Source of the DNA: Clostridiales bacterium UBA6363
GTDB taxonomy: Bacteria > Bacillota > Clostridia > UBA1381
Reading direction: 5' to 3'
DNA length: 31,076 nucleotides
Assembly: GCA_002438865.1 (NCBI GenBank)
Contig: DJRJ01000034.1
Coordinates: 1-31,076, forward strand
In this document: one piece after another, positions 15,368 through 24,808 of the stretch
Layout: each line of letters opens with the position of its first letter
How positions within the stretch are numbered: position 1 is the stretch's first letter
Made by a program: the position numbers and the translations under genes
Notes under the pieces: model-generated
Told to the model about the DNA's origin: nothing
The model's input: only the letters and a program-made list of their open reading frames with translations
The model's database searches: none

Positions 15368-15427
15368 CCGTAAACAGCAGAAAAACACGCTTTTTACGGG
15401 CGAAAACAACTTTTTTGCGCAAAAGTA

Positions 15428-15456
15428 TTGCATTTTTGCGTAAAATAAGGTAGAAT
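15428..15456 (+). promoter_or_regulatory. Promoter of efp
   Basis: TTGCAT (15428-15433), a 17-base spacer and TAGAAT (15451-15456) lie 42 bases upstream of the efp ATG. Confidence 0.7.
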
Positions 15457-15498
15457 AATACTATATGACTAACAAAAGATTTTCAGGAGGAGATAAAA

Positions 15499-16062
15499 AT
15501 GATAACAGCAGGAGATTTCAGAAACGGCAAAACGTTTGAGCTTGACGGCGGAGTTTGGCAGATTGTTGAATTTCAGCACGTTAAGCCGGGTAAAGGCGCC
15601 GCTTTCGTAAGAACAAAGATTAAGAACGTTATCACAGGTTCGGTAGTTGAAAAAACATTCAGACCTACGGAAAAATTCGAGGAAGCGTTTGTTGAAAGAA
15701 AGGATATGCAGTATTCGTATTCAGACGGCGATATTTACTACTTCATGGATCAGGAAACATTCGATATGATTCCGATAGGCAAGGATCAGGTCGGCGACGC
15801 TATGAAGTTCGTTAAGGAAAACGACGTATGTAAGGTGCTTTCATACAAAGGCAACGTGTTCGGTATCGAACCGCCCACATTCGTAGAGCTTGCAATCACG
15901 GAGACAGAGCCGGGATTTGCGGGAAATACTGCTACGGGCGCAACAAAGCCTGCTACACTCGAAACAGGTGCGGTTATTCAGGTTCCGCTTTTTGTTGACG
16001 GCAGCGACATAATCAGAGTAGACACACGTACAGGCGAATATATGGAGCGTGTAAACAAGTAA
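15499..16062 (+). CDS. efp: Elongation factor P
   Basis: EF-P enters the ribosomal E site and relieves stalling at polyproline. The 187-residue, three-domain protein has the standard start [20 protein letters not shown] and the tip loop [13 protein letters not shown] with a Lys at about residue 32, the usual modification position. The C-terminal domain ends [18 protein letters not shown] precedes the ATG. The nearby CD1247-like gene follows 26 bases later, so they are probably co-transcribed. Confidence 0.97.
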   Translation: MITAGDFRNGKTFELDGGVWQIVEFQHVKPGKGAAFVRTKIKNVITGSVVEKTFRPTEKFEEAFVERKDMQYSYSDGDIYYFMDQETFDMIPIGKDQVGDAMKFVKENDVCKVLSYKGNVFGIEPPTFVELAITETEPGFAGNTATGATKPATLETGAVIQVPLFVDGSDIIRVDTRTGEYMERVNK

Positions 16063-16088
16063 TTGCAAGCTGAAAGGAGCCGATTGCT

Positions 16089-16547
16089 ATGAGTAATTTA
16101 TCAAAAAAGGTATCGTATCTGCGCGGTTTCGCCGAGGGACTCGACATAAGCCCCAAAAGCGACGAGGGTAAGCTTATTTCAAAAATGCTTGAAGTGATTG
16201 ATGAAATGGCTGATAAAATAGATGCGCTTGAGGAAAGTCAGAACGAGACAGACACAATCCTTGGCGATATTGACGAGGAGCTTTCGTGGCTTGCCGACGA
16301 TATATACGGCGAGGACGATTTTTCCGATGATGAGGATGACGATTACGAAGATGAGGACGAGGACGACGATTGGCTCAATGACGATACAAACGGCGCAGAC
16401 AACGACCTCTTTGAAATTCAGTGCCCCAATTGCGGTGAGGACGTAATGGTTGACTTCGATATGCTTGACGAAGAAAAAGGAATTATATGCCCGAACTGTC
16501 ATGAGGAAATAGAGCTTGAATTTAATTTTGACGAGGACGACGATTAA
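16089..16547 (+). CDS. CD1247-like acidic zinc-ribbon protein
   Basis: A 152-residue protein with three parts. Residues ~1-75 form a helical domain beginning MSNLSKKVSYLRGFAEGLDI, which matches the CD1247 N-terminal family of Clostridia. A very acidic Asp/Glu linker covers about 76-108. A zinc ribbon follows, with CPNCGEDVMVDF and CPNCHEEIELEF, i.e. two CxxC pairs. The tail is acidic again. Function is unknown; the ribbon and acidic linker suggest a partner-binding adaptor, perhaps near transcription or translation, which is inference. It is co-oriented with efp and closed by a strong terminator. Confidence 0.85.
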   Translation: MSNLSKKVSYLRGFAEGLDISPKSDEGKLISKMLEVIDEMADKIDALEESQNETDTILGDIDEELSWLADDIYGEDDFSDDEDDDYEDEDEDDDWLNDDTNGADNDLFEIQCPNCGEDVMVDFDMLDEEKGIICPNCHEEIELEFNFDEDDD

Positions 16548-16561
16548 CAGAGCATAAAAAG

Positions 16562-16604
16562 GGCTGTAAAAAAACTTTTAAAGTTTTTTTACAGCCTGTT
16601 TTTT
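16562..16604 (+). terminator. Terminator of efp-CD1247
   Basis: GGCTGTAAAAAAACTTT (16562-16578) pairs with AAAGTTTTTTTACAGCC (16580-16596) and is followed by TGTTTTTT. The hairpin ends only about 15 bases before the hemW ribosome site. Confidence 0.88.
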
Positions 16605-16623
16605 GTGTCTTACAGGAGAAATG

Positions 16624-17724
16624 ATGAAAGGATTATATATTCATATTCCGTTTTGCGTAAAAAAATGCAGGTATTGCGATTTTACTTCATTTGCGGACAA
16701 AGCCGATTGCTTTGATTTGTATGTAAAGCAGCTGATGTGTGAAATGGAGCAATATCGGGGCGAGGGCATAGACACCGTATTTATCGGCGGCGGAACGCCC
16801 ACCGTTATGAGTGCGAAACAGTTGGAGAAAATTATCGGTGCGTGCTTTAAAAATTTCAATATATCCTCCGATTATGAATTCAGCGTCGAGGCAAACCCCG
16901 GCACGCTTGATGATGAAAAAATCAAAACGCTCTTAAACAGCGGAGCAAACCGCATAAGCGTCGGCGTGCAGTCGTTTAATGACAATGAGCTGAAAACGCT
17001 CGGAAGAATACACAGCGCACGCAGTGCATATAATACAGTTTGCAGACTGCACGAGCTGGGATTTTTAAACATCAATGCCGATATTATGACGGCGCTCCCC
17101 TCGCAGACGGAGGAAATGCTTTTAAAGACGGCAGACCGCCTGCTTGAGCTTCCTCTTATGCATATAAGCGCATACAGCCTTATAATAGAGGACGGAACGC
17201 CTATGGCGGAGGATTACAAAAACGGGCAGTTAAACCTCCCCGATGAGGACAGCGACAGGCATATGTATGCGGCGCTTTCGGAAAAACTGGCGCAGAACGG
17301 ATTTAACCGATACGAAATTTCCAATTTCGCAAAGGACGGCTTTGAATGCCGTCATAATAAAAAATACTGGCAGTGCAGAGAATATATCGGACTCGGTACG
17401 GCGGCACATTCATATATAGGAAACGAACGCTTTTCAAATACAAGCAGTTTATCGGAATATCTTTCGGGAAAATATTGCCGTAATACCGAGGTGCTGACCA
17501 AAGCGGACAAAATCGAAGAATTTATTATTATGGGTTTGCGTATGCGATGCGGAATAAGCGAAGCGGAGTTTATGCGCCGATTTAATAAAAGCTTTGCCGA
17601 AACCTATAAAAATCAGCTTGAAAAATTTATAAACGGCGGATTTATGAAAGCCGAAAACGGGCGCTTTTGCCTGACCGCAAAGGGTGCGGACGTGTCAAAC
17701 TCAATAATGTGCGAGTTTATTTAA
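16624..17724 (+). CDS. hemW: Radical SAM heme chaperone HemW
   Basis: HemW is a radical SAM family protein, long annotated as oxygen-independent coproporphyrinogen oxidase-like but shown in other bacteria to act as a heme chaperone. It has the Fe-S motif C-x3-C-x2-C in PFCVKKCRYCDF (Cys 11, 15 and 18), the GGGTPT motif, EANPGTL, and NRISVGVQSFND. The C-terminal half has the HemN-type SLSEYLSGKY and GLRMRCGISEAEF. The true HemN carries an extra N-terminal CxxxC-type cysteine not seen here, favouring HemW. ATG 16624 and the adjacent ATG 16621 are both possible after AGGAG. hemW upstream of hrcA-grpE-dnaK-dnaJ is the classic Firmicute order. Confidence 0.93.
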   Translation: MKGLYIHIPFCVKKCRYCDFTSFADKADCFDLYVKQLMCEMEQYRGEGIDTVFIGGGTPTVMSAKQLEKIIGACFKNFNISSDYEFSVEANPGTLDDEKIKTLLNSGANRISVGVQSFNDNELKTLGRIHSARSAYNTVCRLHELGFLNINADIMTALPSQTEEMLLKTADRLLELPLMHISAYSLIIEDGTPMAEDYKNGQLNLPDEDSDRHMYAALSEKLAQNGFNRYEISNFAKDGFECRHNKKYWQCREYIGLGTAAHSYIGNERFSNTSSLSEYLSGKYCRNTEVLTKADKIEEFIIMGLRMRCGISEAEFMRRFNKSFAETYKNQLEKFINGGFMKAENGRFCLTAKGADVSNSIMCEFI

Positions 17725-17769
17725 TAATTATTAAAATTGTGAATAATTTGTGAAATATGCGGAAATCAC

Positions 17770-17798
17770 TTGACATACGGGTTTGATAGTGGTAAATT
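17770..17798 (+). promoter_or_regulatory. Promoter of the heat-shock operon
   Basis: TTGACA (17770-17775) is followed after 17 bases by TAAATT (17793-17798), just upstream of the CIRCE element. Confidence 0.75.
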
Positions 17799-17805
17799 AT
17801 ACTTG

Positions 17806-17832
17806 TTAGCACTCATAGTTGACGAGTGCTAA
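17806..17832. promoter_or_regulatory. CIRCE operator (HrcA-binding site)
   Basis: TTAGCACTC (17806-17814), nine bases, then GAGTGCTAA (17824-17832) is a perfect match to the CIRCE consensus. HrcA bound here represses the operon, and the first gene encodes HrcA, so feedback is expected. Confidence 0.98.
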
Positions 17833-17867
17833 CAAAGAAAAGCATATATTTGTTGAAGGTGAGGATA

Positions 17868-18905
17868 ATGGACTTAAATGAACGAAAAAGAAAAATCCTC
17901 CAGGCTATTATTGATGAATATATAGGCACGGCAGAGCCTGTAGGCTCGAGAGCCATTTCAAAAAAAGAGGATTTGGGGCTTTCGAGCGCAACTATCCGAA
18001 ACGAAATGGCAGACCTTGAGGAGATGGGTTACCTCATACAGCCTCATACCTCCGCAGGACGTGTTCCGTCGGACGAGGGGTACAGGTTTTATGTAAATCA
18101 GCTTATGCAGCGTTACCAGATCGGTATGGAGGCAATCGCAAGATTGCAGCGTGAGCTTGAAACAAAGGTAAATCAGCTTGAGAAAATAATCAGGCGTGCG
18201 GGGTTTATAGCTTCTGCGCTTACCGATTACACAACGGTTGTTACGGCGCCGTCCGGCTCGGGCGACCGCATAAACAAAATCGACCTTGTGCCTATCGGCA
18301 AAAACCAGGTGATGCTTATAGTCGTTACGCATACGGTGAGAAACGAGATTATAAACATTGACATCGATTCCGATACGTGTGCGGGACTTGCAAAAATTCT
18401 TAATAAAAACCTCTGCGGACTGGACGCAAACGAGATTACGTTCGATAAGATAAAGGAGCTTGAGGCGGAGATAAAATCCGAACTTAACCTGCACCCGAAG
18501 GTGCTTATCAATATAATGAATTTCGTTTACGAAACAATAACCGTTGCGGAGGACACCGAAATATACGTAAACAACGCAAAGTCCATTTTAAAATATCCGG
18601 AATACCGTGATGTGGAAAAAGCAAGCGAGCTTTTCAATTTCCTTGAGGATAAGGAAAACCTTAAAAAGATAATCGGAACAGACTCCGAAAAGGGCGTGAA
18701 TGCGAAAATAGGCAAGGAAAACGACCTTGAAATCTTAAACGACTGTTCGCTTGTCACGGTAAATTATTCGCTGGGCAATAAAGCCGTCGGAAAGCTGGGC
18801 GTAATAGGACCCAAGCGTATGAATTACGCAAAGGTGTTCGCAAGCCTTGATCTTATATCGGCGGAGATAGATAAAGTTCTCGGGTATTACATCAATGATG
18901 AATAA
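17868..18905 (+). CDS. hrcA: Heat-inducible transcription repressor HrcA
   Basis: HrcA represses class I heat-shock genes by binding CIRCE and depends on chaperonin for activity. The 345-residue protein starts MDLNERKRKILQAIIDEYI with the winged helix GSRAISKK...SSATIRNEMADLEEMGYL and HTSAGRVPSDEGYRFYV, both diagnostic. I choose the ATG at 17868 behind AAGGTGAGG; the frame extending back to 17826 would start in CIRCE. The gene follows the operator by 35 bases and heads the cluster. Confidence 0.97.
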   Translation: MDLNERKRKILQAIIDEYIGTAEPVGSRAISKKEDLGLSSATIRNEMADLEEMGYLIQPHTSAGRVPSDEGYRFYVNQLMQRYQIGMEAIARLQRELETKVNQLEKIIRRAGFIASALTDYTTVVTAPSGSGDRINKIDLVPIGKNQVMLIVVTHTVRNEIINIDIDSDTCAGLAKILNKNLCGLDANEITFDKIKELEAEIKSELNLHPKVLINIMNFVYETITVAEDTEIYVNNAKSILKYPEYRDVEKASELFNFLEDKENLKKIIGTDSEKGVNAKIGKENDLEILNDCSLVTVNYSLGNKAVGKLGVIGPKRMNYAKVFASLDLISAEIDKVLGYYINDE

Positions 18906-18922
18906 TGAGGGGAGATGGGAAA

Positions 18923-19435
18923 ATGACAGATAAGAATGAAGAAGAAATCATAGAAGAAACAGACGAAACCGCCGCAGAGACGGAGGCTCCCAAGGAGGAT
19001 TTGGAGGAAAAGCTTCGGGAGCAGACGGAAAAGTACACACGTCTGTATGCGGAATTTGATAATTTCCGCAAGCGCTCACAGCGTGAAAAGGACGCCCGTT
19101 ATGCGGACGCCGTTATCGATACGGTGGAAAAAATTCTGCCTATCGGCGATAATATAGAAAGAGCATTGCAGACAGAAGTAACCTCGGAGGACGCCGTAAA
19201 GCTTAAAGAGGGCGTTGAGATGGTTATGAAGCAGTTCTACGAAGTGCTTGAAAAGCTCGGCGTTTCGGAAATCAAAGCGCAGGGCGAACAGTTTGACCCT
19301 AACGTACACAACGCAATTATGCACGTTGAGGACGATTCTATAGATGACAACACCGTTGTGGAGGAATTTATGCGCGGGTATAAATACAAGGATAACCGAG
19401 TTATCCGCCACAGTATGGTAAAAGTAGCAAACTAA
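18923..19435 (+). CDS. grpE: Nucleotide exchange factor GrpE
   Basis: GrpE releases ADP from DnaK. The 170-residue protein has an acidic N terminus (TDKNEEEIIEETDETAAETE), a long coiled-coil helix with EKYTRLYAEFDNFRKRSQRE, and the C-terminal beta domain GEQFDPNVHNAIMHVEDDS. I start at ATG 18923, preceded by GGGGAG; the ATG at 18905 overlaps the hrcA stop and precedes that ribosome site. It is followed closely by dnaK. Confidence 0.96.
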   Translation: MTDKNEEEIIEETDETAAETEAPKEDLEEKLREQTEKYTRLYAEFDNFRKRSQREKDARYADAVIDTVEKILPIGDNIERALQTEVTSEDAVKLKEGVEMVMKQFYEVLEKLGVSEIKAQGEQFDPNVHNAIMHVEDDSIDDNTVVEEFMRGYKYKDNRVIRHSMVKVAN

Positions 19436-19456
19436 ATTTTTTAGGAGGAATTTATT

Positions 19457-21304
19457 ATGGGAAAGATTATTGGTATAGACTTAGGTACAACAAACAGCTG
19501 TGTAGCCGTTATGGAGGGCGGTAACCCGAACGTTATCACCAACAGCGAGGGCGCAAGAACAACCCCGTCGGTTGTAGCGTTCCAGAAAGACGGCGAGAGA
19601 ATAGTCGGACAGGTTGCAAAGCGTCAGGCTGTTACAAACGCAGACAGAACAATTATGTCAATAAAGAGAAAAATGGGTACAACCGAAAAGGTTTCGATTG
19701 ACGGCAAGGAATACACACCGCAGGAAATTTCCGCAATGATTCTTGCAAAGTTAAAGAGCGATGCGGAAAGCTATCTCGGCGAACCCGTTACACAGGCGGT
19801 AATCACCGTTCCTGCTTACTTCAACGACTCACAGCGTCAGGCAACAAAGGACGCAGGTAAAATCGCAGGTCTTGAAGTATTGAGAATTATAAACGAGCCT
19901 ACAGCCGCAGCTCTTGCTTACGGTATGAGCGACAAGGATCAGACAATTATGGTATATGACCTCGGCGGCGGTACATTCGATGTATCTATCCTTGAAATAG
20001 GCGACGGCGTGTTTGAAGTATTGTCAACAAACGGCGATACGCACCTCGGCGGCGATGATTTCGACCAGAGAATTATGGATTATCTCGTATCGGAATTTAA
20101 AAAGTCGGACGGCGTTGATTTGTCAACCGATAAGATGGCTATGCAGAGATTAAAGGAAGCTGCCGAAAAGTCAAAGATAGAACTTTCGACAACCACGACC
20201 TCAAATATCAATCTGCCGTTCATCACAGCAGACGCATCGGGTCCGAAACATATGGATATAACTCTTACAAAAGCAAAGTTTGACGAGCTTACCGCAGATC
20301 TGGTAGACAGAACTCTTACCTGCATCAGAAACGCTATGTCGGACGCAGGTCTTTCAAGCTCGCAGATAGATGAGGTTCTTCTTGTCGGCGGATCATCGAG
20401 AATCCCTGCCGTACAGGAGGCTGTAAAGAAAGAAATGGGCAAAGAACCGCATAAGGGCATTAACCCCGACGAGTGCGTTGCAATCGGTGCGGCAAGACAG
20501 GCAGGCGTTCTCAGCGGCGAAGAAACCGGCGTGCTTCTGCTTGACGTAACACCGCTTTCACTCGGTATCGAAACAATGGGCGGTGTGTTCACAAAGCTTA
20601 TCGAGAGAAACACAACAATTCCTACAAATAAATCGCAGATATTCTCAACAGCCGCAGACGGACAGACAAGCGTTGAAGTTCACGTTCTCCAGGGCGAAAG
20701 AGAAATGGCACAGTACAATAAGACGCTCGGAAGATTTAATCTTACCGGTATTGCTCCGGCTCCGAGAGGCGTACCGCAGATTGAGGTTACTTTCGATATT
20801 GATGCAAACGGTATTGTTAAGGTAAGCGCAAAGGATTTGGGAACAGGCAACGAACAGAAGATTACAATAACCGCATCTTCAAACCTCAGCGATGAAGATA
20901 TAGAAAAGGCTGTAAAAGAAGCCGAAAAGTATGCCGAAGAAGATAAAAAGCGTAAGGAAGAGGTAGACACGAGAAATAATGCAGAGTCGCTTGTATATCA
21001 GTGTGAAAAAGCTCTTACGGACGCAGGCGACAAGATCGACGCCGGCACAAAATCAGACATCGAAGCTGAAATAAACAAGGTTAAAGAGGCGTTAAAGGGT
21101 ACTGATTCGGCAGCTATCAAAGCCGCAACGGAGGAATTACAGCAGAAATTCTATGCCGTTGCCGAGAAGATGTATCAGCAGGCAGCTCCGAACGGAGCAC
21201 AGCCGGGTGCAGGCGCAGAGCAGGCAAACGGCGGCGCACAGGCAGGAGATAACGTTTACGAAGCGGATTACCGTGAAGTAGATAATGACAACGACAATAA
21301 ATAA
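19457..21304 (+). CDS. dnaK: Chaperone DnaK (Hsp70)
   Basis: DnaK is the ATP-driven Hsp70. The 615-residue protein begins [22 protein letters not shown], with the ATPase signatures [17 protein letters not shown] and [14 protein letters not shown]. The substrate domain follows [22 protein letters not shown], and the C-terminal lid ends in a Gly/Ala/Gln-rich segment. AGGAGG lies upstream of the ATG. The lack of the insertion seen in Gram-negative DnaK fits Firmicutes. Confidence 0.98.
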   Translation: MGKIIGIDLGTTNSCVAVMEGGNPNVITNSEGARTTPSVVAFQKDGERIVGQVAKRQAVTNADRTIMSIKRKMGTTEKVSIDGKEYTPQEISAMILAKLKSDAESYLGEPVTQAVITVPAYFNDSQRQATKDAGKIAGLEVLRIINEPTAAALAYGMSDKDQTIMVYDLGGGTFDVSILEIGDGVFEVLSTNGDTHLGGDDFDQRIMDYLVSEFKKSDGVDLSTDKMAMQRLKEAAEKSKIELSTTTTSNINLPFITADASGPKHMDITLTKAKFDELTADLVDRTLTCIRNAMSDAGLSSSQIDEVLLVGGSSRIPAVQEAVKKEMGKEPHKGINPDECVAIGAARQAGVLSGEETGVLLLDVTPLSLGIETMGGVFTKLIERNTTIPTNKSQIFSTAADGQTSVEVHVLQGEREMAQYNKTLGRFNLTGIAPAPRGVPQIEVTFDIDANGIVKVSAKDLGTGNEQKITITASSNLSDEDIEKAVKEAEKYAEEDKKRKEEVDTRNNAESLVYQCEKALTDAGDKIDAGTKSDIEAEINKVKEALKGTDSAAIKAATEELQQKFYAVAEKMYQQAAPNGAQPGAGAEQANGGAQAGDNVYEADYREVDNDNDNK

Positions 21305-21313
21305 GCTTTCTGA

Positions 21314-21341
21314 AAAAGGGCGGATACATTTCCGCCCTTTT
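21314..21341 (+). terminator. Hairpin between dnaK and dnaJ
   Basis: AAAAGGGCGGA (21314-21324) and TCCGCCCTTTT (21331-21341) enclose a 6-base loop. The T-run is only four long, so partial termination is likely, lowering dnaJ relative to dnaK. Confidence 0.65.
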
Positions 21342-21370
21342 GGCAGTAAAGAATAGGTGGGTGAGTAAAT

Positions 21371-22489
21371 TTGGCAGAGAAAAGAGATTATTATGAGGTG
21401 CTTGGCGTTTCAAAGGGCGCATCGGACGATGAGCTTAAGAAAGCGTTCAGAAAAGAAGCCAAAAAATATCATCCTGACTTACATCCGGGCGATAAAGAGG
21501 CAGAAGCGAAATTTAAGGAAGTAAACGAGGCGTATGAGGTGCTGTCAAACCCCGAAAAGCGTCAGAAGTACGATCAGTTCGGTCATGCCGGCGTTGACCA
21601 CAACTTCGGTGCGGGCGCAGGCGGCGGCGGTTTCAATGATTTCGGCGATATATTCAGCGATATTTTCGGCGGCTTCGGCGGTTTCGGCGGCGGACGCAGA
21701 AACGGACCCAGGCGTGGCAACGATGTAAGACAGGTAGTTAATATATCCTTTGAGGAGGCAGCTTTTGGCTGTAAAAAGAAGATAAACATAACCAAAATGG
21801 ATACGTGCGATACGTGTCACGGAACGGGTGCAAAGCCCGGTACGTCCGCACAGACGTGTCAGAACTGTCACGGAACGGGACAGGTGCAGACACAACAGCG
21901 TACAATCCTCGGTTATATGACGAACGTTACAACGTGTCCGCATTGTCAGGGAACGGGTAAAATAATAAAAGACCCGTGCCGTGACTGCCGTGGAACGGGT
22001 AAAGTGCGCAAATCGAAAACAGTTGAGATAAATATTCCGGCAGGTATAGACGACGGTCAGACAATCCAGCTCACGGGACAGGGCGAGCCGGGTGAAAAAG
22101 GCGGTCCAAAAGGCGATCTGCTTATTACCGTCCGTGTACGTCCGCATGAGATTTTCAAGCGCCGTGACAACGATATATTCCTTGAAATGCCTATCACATT
22201 CGTGCAGGCGGCTTTGGGCGCAACTCTTACCGTGCCTACGCTTGACGGTGCGGTGGAATATGATATTCCCGAGGGTACGCAGTCGGAAACACGCTTCAGA
22301 TTAAGAGGCAAGGGCGTTCCGTTTATAAGAGGAAAGGGCAGAGGAGATCAGTATGTAACCGTTAAGGTTGAAGTACCGAAAAACCTCTCGTCAAAGCAGA
22401 AAGAGCTTTTGCGTGAATTTGACGAGGACAGCAATTACAAGCAGAAAAAATCCTTTGCGGAGAAAATGAAGGATTTTTTGAATAAATAA
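21371..22489 (+). CDS. dnaJ: Chaperone DnaJ (Hsp40)
   Basis: DnaJ stimulates DnaK ATPase activity and delivers substrates. The 372-residue protein has the J-domain with HPD in [10 protein letters not shown], a Gly/Phe-rich linker ([14 protein letters not shown]), four CxxCxGxG zinc-binding repeats ([32 protein letters not shown]) and the C-terminal peptide-binding domains. The start codon is TTG at 21371, preceded by GGTGGGTGAG, which matches the family N terminus [14 protein letters not shown] and would reduce translation. It is the last gene of the operon. Confidence 0.97.
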   Translation: MAEKRDYYEVLGVSKGASDDELKKAFRKEAKKYHPDLHPGDKEAEAKFKEVNEAYEVLSNPEKRQKYDQFGHAGVDHNFGAGAGGGGFNDFGDIFSDIFGGFGGFGGGRRNGPRRGNDVRQVVNISFEEAAFGCKKKINITKMDTCDTCHGTGAKPGTSAQTCQNCHGTGQVQTQQRTILGYMTNVTTCPHCQGTGKIIKDPCRDCRGTGKVRKSKTVEINIPAGIDDGQTIQLTGQGEPGEKGGPKGDLLITVRVRPHEIFKRRDNDIFLEMPITFVQAALGATLTVPTLDGAVEYDIPEGTQSETRFRLRGKGVPFIRGKGRGDQYVTVKVEVPKNLSSKQKELLREFDEDSNYKQKKSFAEKMKDFLNK

Positions 22490-22490
22490 A

Positions 22491-22514
22491 GGTACGGAAT
22501 TTTCATTCCGTACC
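22491..22514. terminator. Hairpin shared by convergent dnaJ and galactokinase-like gene
   Basis: GGTACGGAAT (22491-22500), a TTTC loop and ATTCCGTACC (22505-22514) form a perfect 10-bp stem. It overlaps the 3' end of the minus-strand gene. No T-run follows, so termination is uncertain. Confidence 0.5.
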
Positions 22515-23561
22515 GCCCGTATCGGCTATGCAAAAATGCGGAAAATATCCGCATCGGGAATTAAAATCGTGGCGCAGGATATTTATTATTCCGTCCTCGC
22601 TGCCGTCCTCGACTATGGCAAAAATGCCGTTGCGCCATTCACGGGCGCACAAGCATGAGGGATTTTCGCATATTTTGTCTGCTAAAAACATATGCTCGCC
22701 CTCACAGCCCCAAAGGCGTTCAATTGATTTTTGCGAGTCGTTCACAAGCTTTGCAAAATCCTTGATACGGCACATTTTAAGCACGGCTTTGGCAAGGATT
22801 ATGCGCTCGTTTTCGGAAATAATGTGCCGTACGTACTTTATTTCGGGATTTTTAAGCTTGGTGCGTGCATAATCGAGCATATCCGATGTTATATCGTTAA
22901 ATGACGTTACGTGCGGATAAATATGCCGCAGTTTTTTAAATGCCGACGCTGTAACAGCGGCGTGATTATCGGGTTTTGCGGTGCGTGACTGAACAATGAG
23001 GATTTTGTATCCCGTAAGCGGCAGTGGGAAATTTGTACACTCAAGTCCACGTACACTGCTGCACCAGCCATGGCGTGAGTTCATAACAGCAATATACGGC
23101 GCAGGATTGTGCGAATGGGCGCACAGCTGTACCTTTTGAGCAGGCGGCATTTCGGTATCGGCAATCTTTAAAAGAGTGTTAAGAACGGAAATGCGCAGTG
23201 CAATATTGTGCGGCAGAAATTCGGGAATACTGCTGTCATACAGTATCTCCGCACCGAACGGGCGGATATGCCCGAATTTTTGAACAATGTCGTACAAGTA
23301 CTTGTTGTGGGAAGCAATATCGGCGGTCTGTATAACACTGCACACGCCCGTCTGTGTATTTTCCAGGTTTACGGCATTGCTTGCAAGCAGACGGCCGGCG
23401 GTTTTTACGCACATTGAAAGCGTGCAGGACATAAATTCGCTGTTTTCTATTTCACTGTGTCCCAAAAGCGTGCATAAAAGCCCCGCTTTTGAGAAAACAA
23501 GCCTGTTTTTCGATACGCCGTAGCGTTTGTAAAAATCACTTTGCAGTTCCGTGCGGTTCAA
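22503..23561 (-). CDS. Degenerate galactokinase-like (GHMP-family) protein
   Basis: This 352-residue protein resembles galactokinase in its overall order: an N-terminal region where GEHTDYNGG would be expected reads LGHSEIENSE; the SSIP...ALRISVLNTLLKIA segment lies where IPxGxGLSSSA normally is; LPLTGYKILIVQSRTAKPD matches the IVDTG-type strand; VRHIISENERI and FAKLVNDSQKSI match the family C-terminal motifs. The ATP-binding GLSSSA loop and the galactose-binding GEHTDY motif are both altered, so kinase activity is doubtful. I favour the TTG at 23561 (GGGAG 8 bases upstream) over a GTG at 23570 that abuts the ribosome site. It stands alone, convergent with dnaJ and divergent from greA. It could be a sugar sensor or decaying paralogue. 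Confidence 0.6.
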   Translation of the reverse strand: MNRTELQSDFYKRYGVSKNRLVFSKAGLLCTLLGHSEIENSEFMSCTLSMCVKTAGRLLASNAVNLENTQTGVCSVIQTADIASHNKYLYDIVQKFGHIRPFGAEILYDSSIPEFLPHNIALRISVLNTLLKIADTEMPPAQKVQLCAHSHNPAPYIAVMNSRHGWCSSVRGLECTNFPLPLTGYKILIVQSRTAKPDNHAAVTASAFKKLRHIYPHVTSFNDITSDMLDYARTKLKNPEIKYVRHIISENERIILAKAVLKMCRIKDFAKLVNDSQKSIERLWGCEGEHMFLADKICENPSCLCAREWRNGIFAIVEDGSEDGIINILRHDFNSRCGYFPHFCIADTGGTE

Positions 23562-23630
23562 AATAAACACTCCCTTTCAGCGTTTATTTTGCCGAAAAAC
23601 ATAAAAAATATTCGCACTGCAAGCATAAAC

Positions 23631-23659
23631 TTGACATTTACGCAATAAAATTATATAAT
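23631..23659 (+). promoter_or_regulatory. Promoter of greA
   Basis: TTGACA (23631-23636), a 17-base spacer and TATAAT (23654-23659) are seen, 40 bases before the ATG. Confidence 0.87.
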
Positions 23660-23699
23660 AGTCATAATATACAGATTTTAAGAAGGGAAGAAAAAGCAA

Positions 23700-24167
23700 A
23701 TGGCAGAAGCAAAGGAAATTGTACTTACTCAAGAGGGCAAGCAGGAGCTTGAGGCAGAGCTTGACCAGCTTAAAAATGTAACCCGAAAGGAAGTTTCGGA
23801 AAAAATCAAAGAGGCACGTTCGTTCGGCGACCTCTCGGAAAATGCCGAGTATGACGCCGCAAAAGACGAACAGGCAGAGGTCGAGGCAAGAATAAATCAG
23901 ATTGAGTATATGCTCAAATATGCAAAGATAGTTGAAGACGAGGGTCTTGACGTGGTAACGGTCGGCAAAAAGGTAACTCTCGATATTTTCGGTCAGGAGC
24001 AGGTTTACCAGATAGTCGGAACATCGGAGGCTGATCCGTATAAGAATAAGCTTTCGCACGAATCGCCCATAGGCGCAGCATGCCTTAACCACTCCGCAGG
24101 CGATAAAGTGTCAGCCGTAACTCCCGGCGGCACGGTTGAGTTTACAATTTTGAAAATAGAGAAATAA
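23700..24167 (+). CDS. greA: Transcription elongation factor GreA
   Basis: GreA rescues backtracked RNA polymerase by stimulating transcript cleavage. The 155-residue protein has the N-terminal coiled coil with the catalytic acidic tip in SFGDLSENAEYDAAKDEQA and the C-terminal FKBP-like domain, ending SPIGAACLNHSAGDKVSAVTP. The length fits. GAAGGGAAG precedes the ATG. It is a single gene between its own promoter and a very strong terminator, and marks the left edge of the accessory island. Confidence 0.96.
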   Translation: MAEAKEIVLTQEGKQELEAELDQLKNVTRKEVSEKIKEARSFGDLSENAEYDAAKDEQAEVEARINQIEYMLKYAKIVEDEGLDVVTVGKKVTLDIFGQEQVYQIVGTSEADPYKNKLSHESPIGAACLNHSAGDKVSAVTPGGTVEFTILKIEK

Positions 24168-24193
24168 AAAGCAATCCTTGATTTTAAGGCATA

Positions 24194-24240
24194 AAAAGCC
24201 GTGATACATCTGCGAACAAAGCAGATGTATCACGGCTTTT
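24194..24240 (+). terminator. greA terminator (20-bp stem)
   Basis: A perfect 20-bp inverted repeat, 24194-24213 pairing with 24221-24240 around a 7-base loop, begins AAAAGCCGTG and ends CGGCTTTT. It may also act on minus-strand transcripts arriving from the island. A smaller ATCTCT/AGAGAT stem with TTTTTC follows at 24245-24265. Confidence 0.85.
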
Positions 24241-24271
24241 CCGCATCTCTGTTGAGAGATTTTTCAATGCT

Positions 24272-24793
24272 CTATAAATTTAAAGATGTTACTATGTTGA
24301 ATTCTTCGTCAATAAACATATTAAATTTATCTACAAGATGTTGTATATTTTCTTGAGCTGAGTGCTTTGAAATATCATATTCATCATCTTGAACCGGCAT
24401 ATACGGTATAAAACCTTCCATATCTGAAGGATAATCAAAATCTACATAAATTTCTTCTATTTCATCTAACAAATCTTGATTATTAGTTGCATTTTTTTGG
24501 ATTTCAAGTAAAAGAATAAATCTGAGAGTTCTTAAAGCGTTTGATTTTTTCTTATCTAAATTTTGCTTACCGGAAAACATTCTTTCAATTAAAGGTAAAA
24601 CATTATTTCGATCTGCTTTATCAACAATTAATAATTCAATTATTTCCGGAGTGTCACTGTTAGGATTATTTTCAATTACCTTATTGGCGTATATAATAGC
24701 ATTTTCAGGCTCTATCAATTGTTCTTGTATTCCCCAATAAACACAGCTCCAATTTATTAAATTAAAATATCTGTCAAAGTTTATGCTATACAT
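24272..24793 (-). CDS. Probable immunity protein (DUF2247-like)
   Basis: A 173-residue acidic, mostly helical protein without signal peptide. The N-terminal segment FNLINWSCVYWGIQEQLI followed by AIIYANKVIENNP and IIELLIVDKAD is the pattern I associate with DUF2247, a family found beside polymorphic toxins as predicted immunity proteins. It lies directly downstream (15 bases) of a short toxin-like gene on the same strand, the usual toxin-immunity order. The ATG at 24793 is preceded by AAAGGA about 10 bases upstream; a TTG two codons earlier is possible. Codons are much more AT-rich than in greA next door, a sign of transfer. Confidence 0.6.
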   Translation of the reverse strand: MYSINFDRYFNLINWSCVYWGIQEQLIEPENAIIYANKVIENNPNSDTPEIIELLIVDKADRNNVLPLIERMFSGKQNLDKKKSNALRTLRFILLLEIQKNATNNQDLLDEIEEIYVDFDYPSDMEGFIPYMPVQDDEYDISKHSAQENIQHLVDKFNMFIDEEFNIVTSLNL

Positions 24794-24808
24794 TATCAAT
24801 CATTCCTT

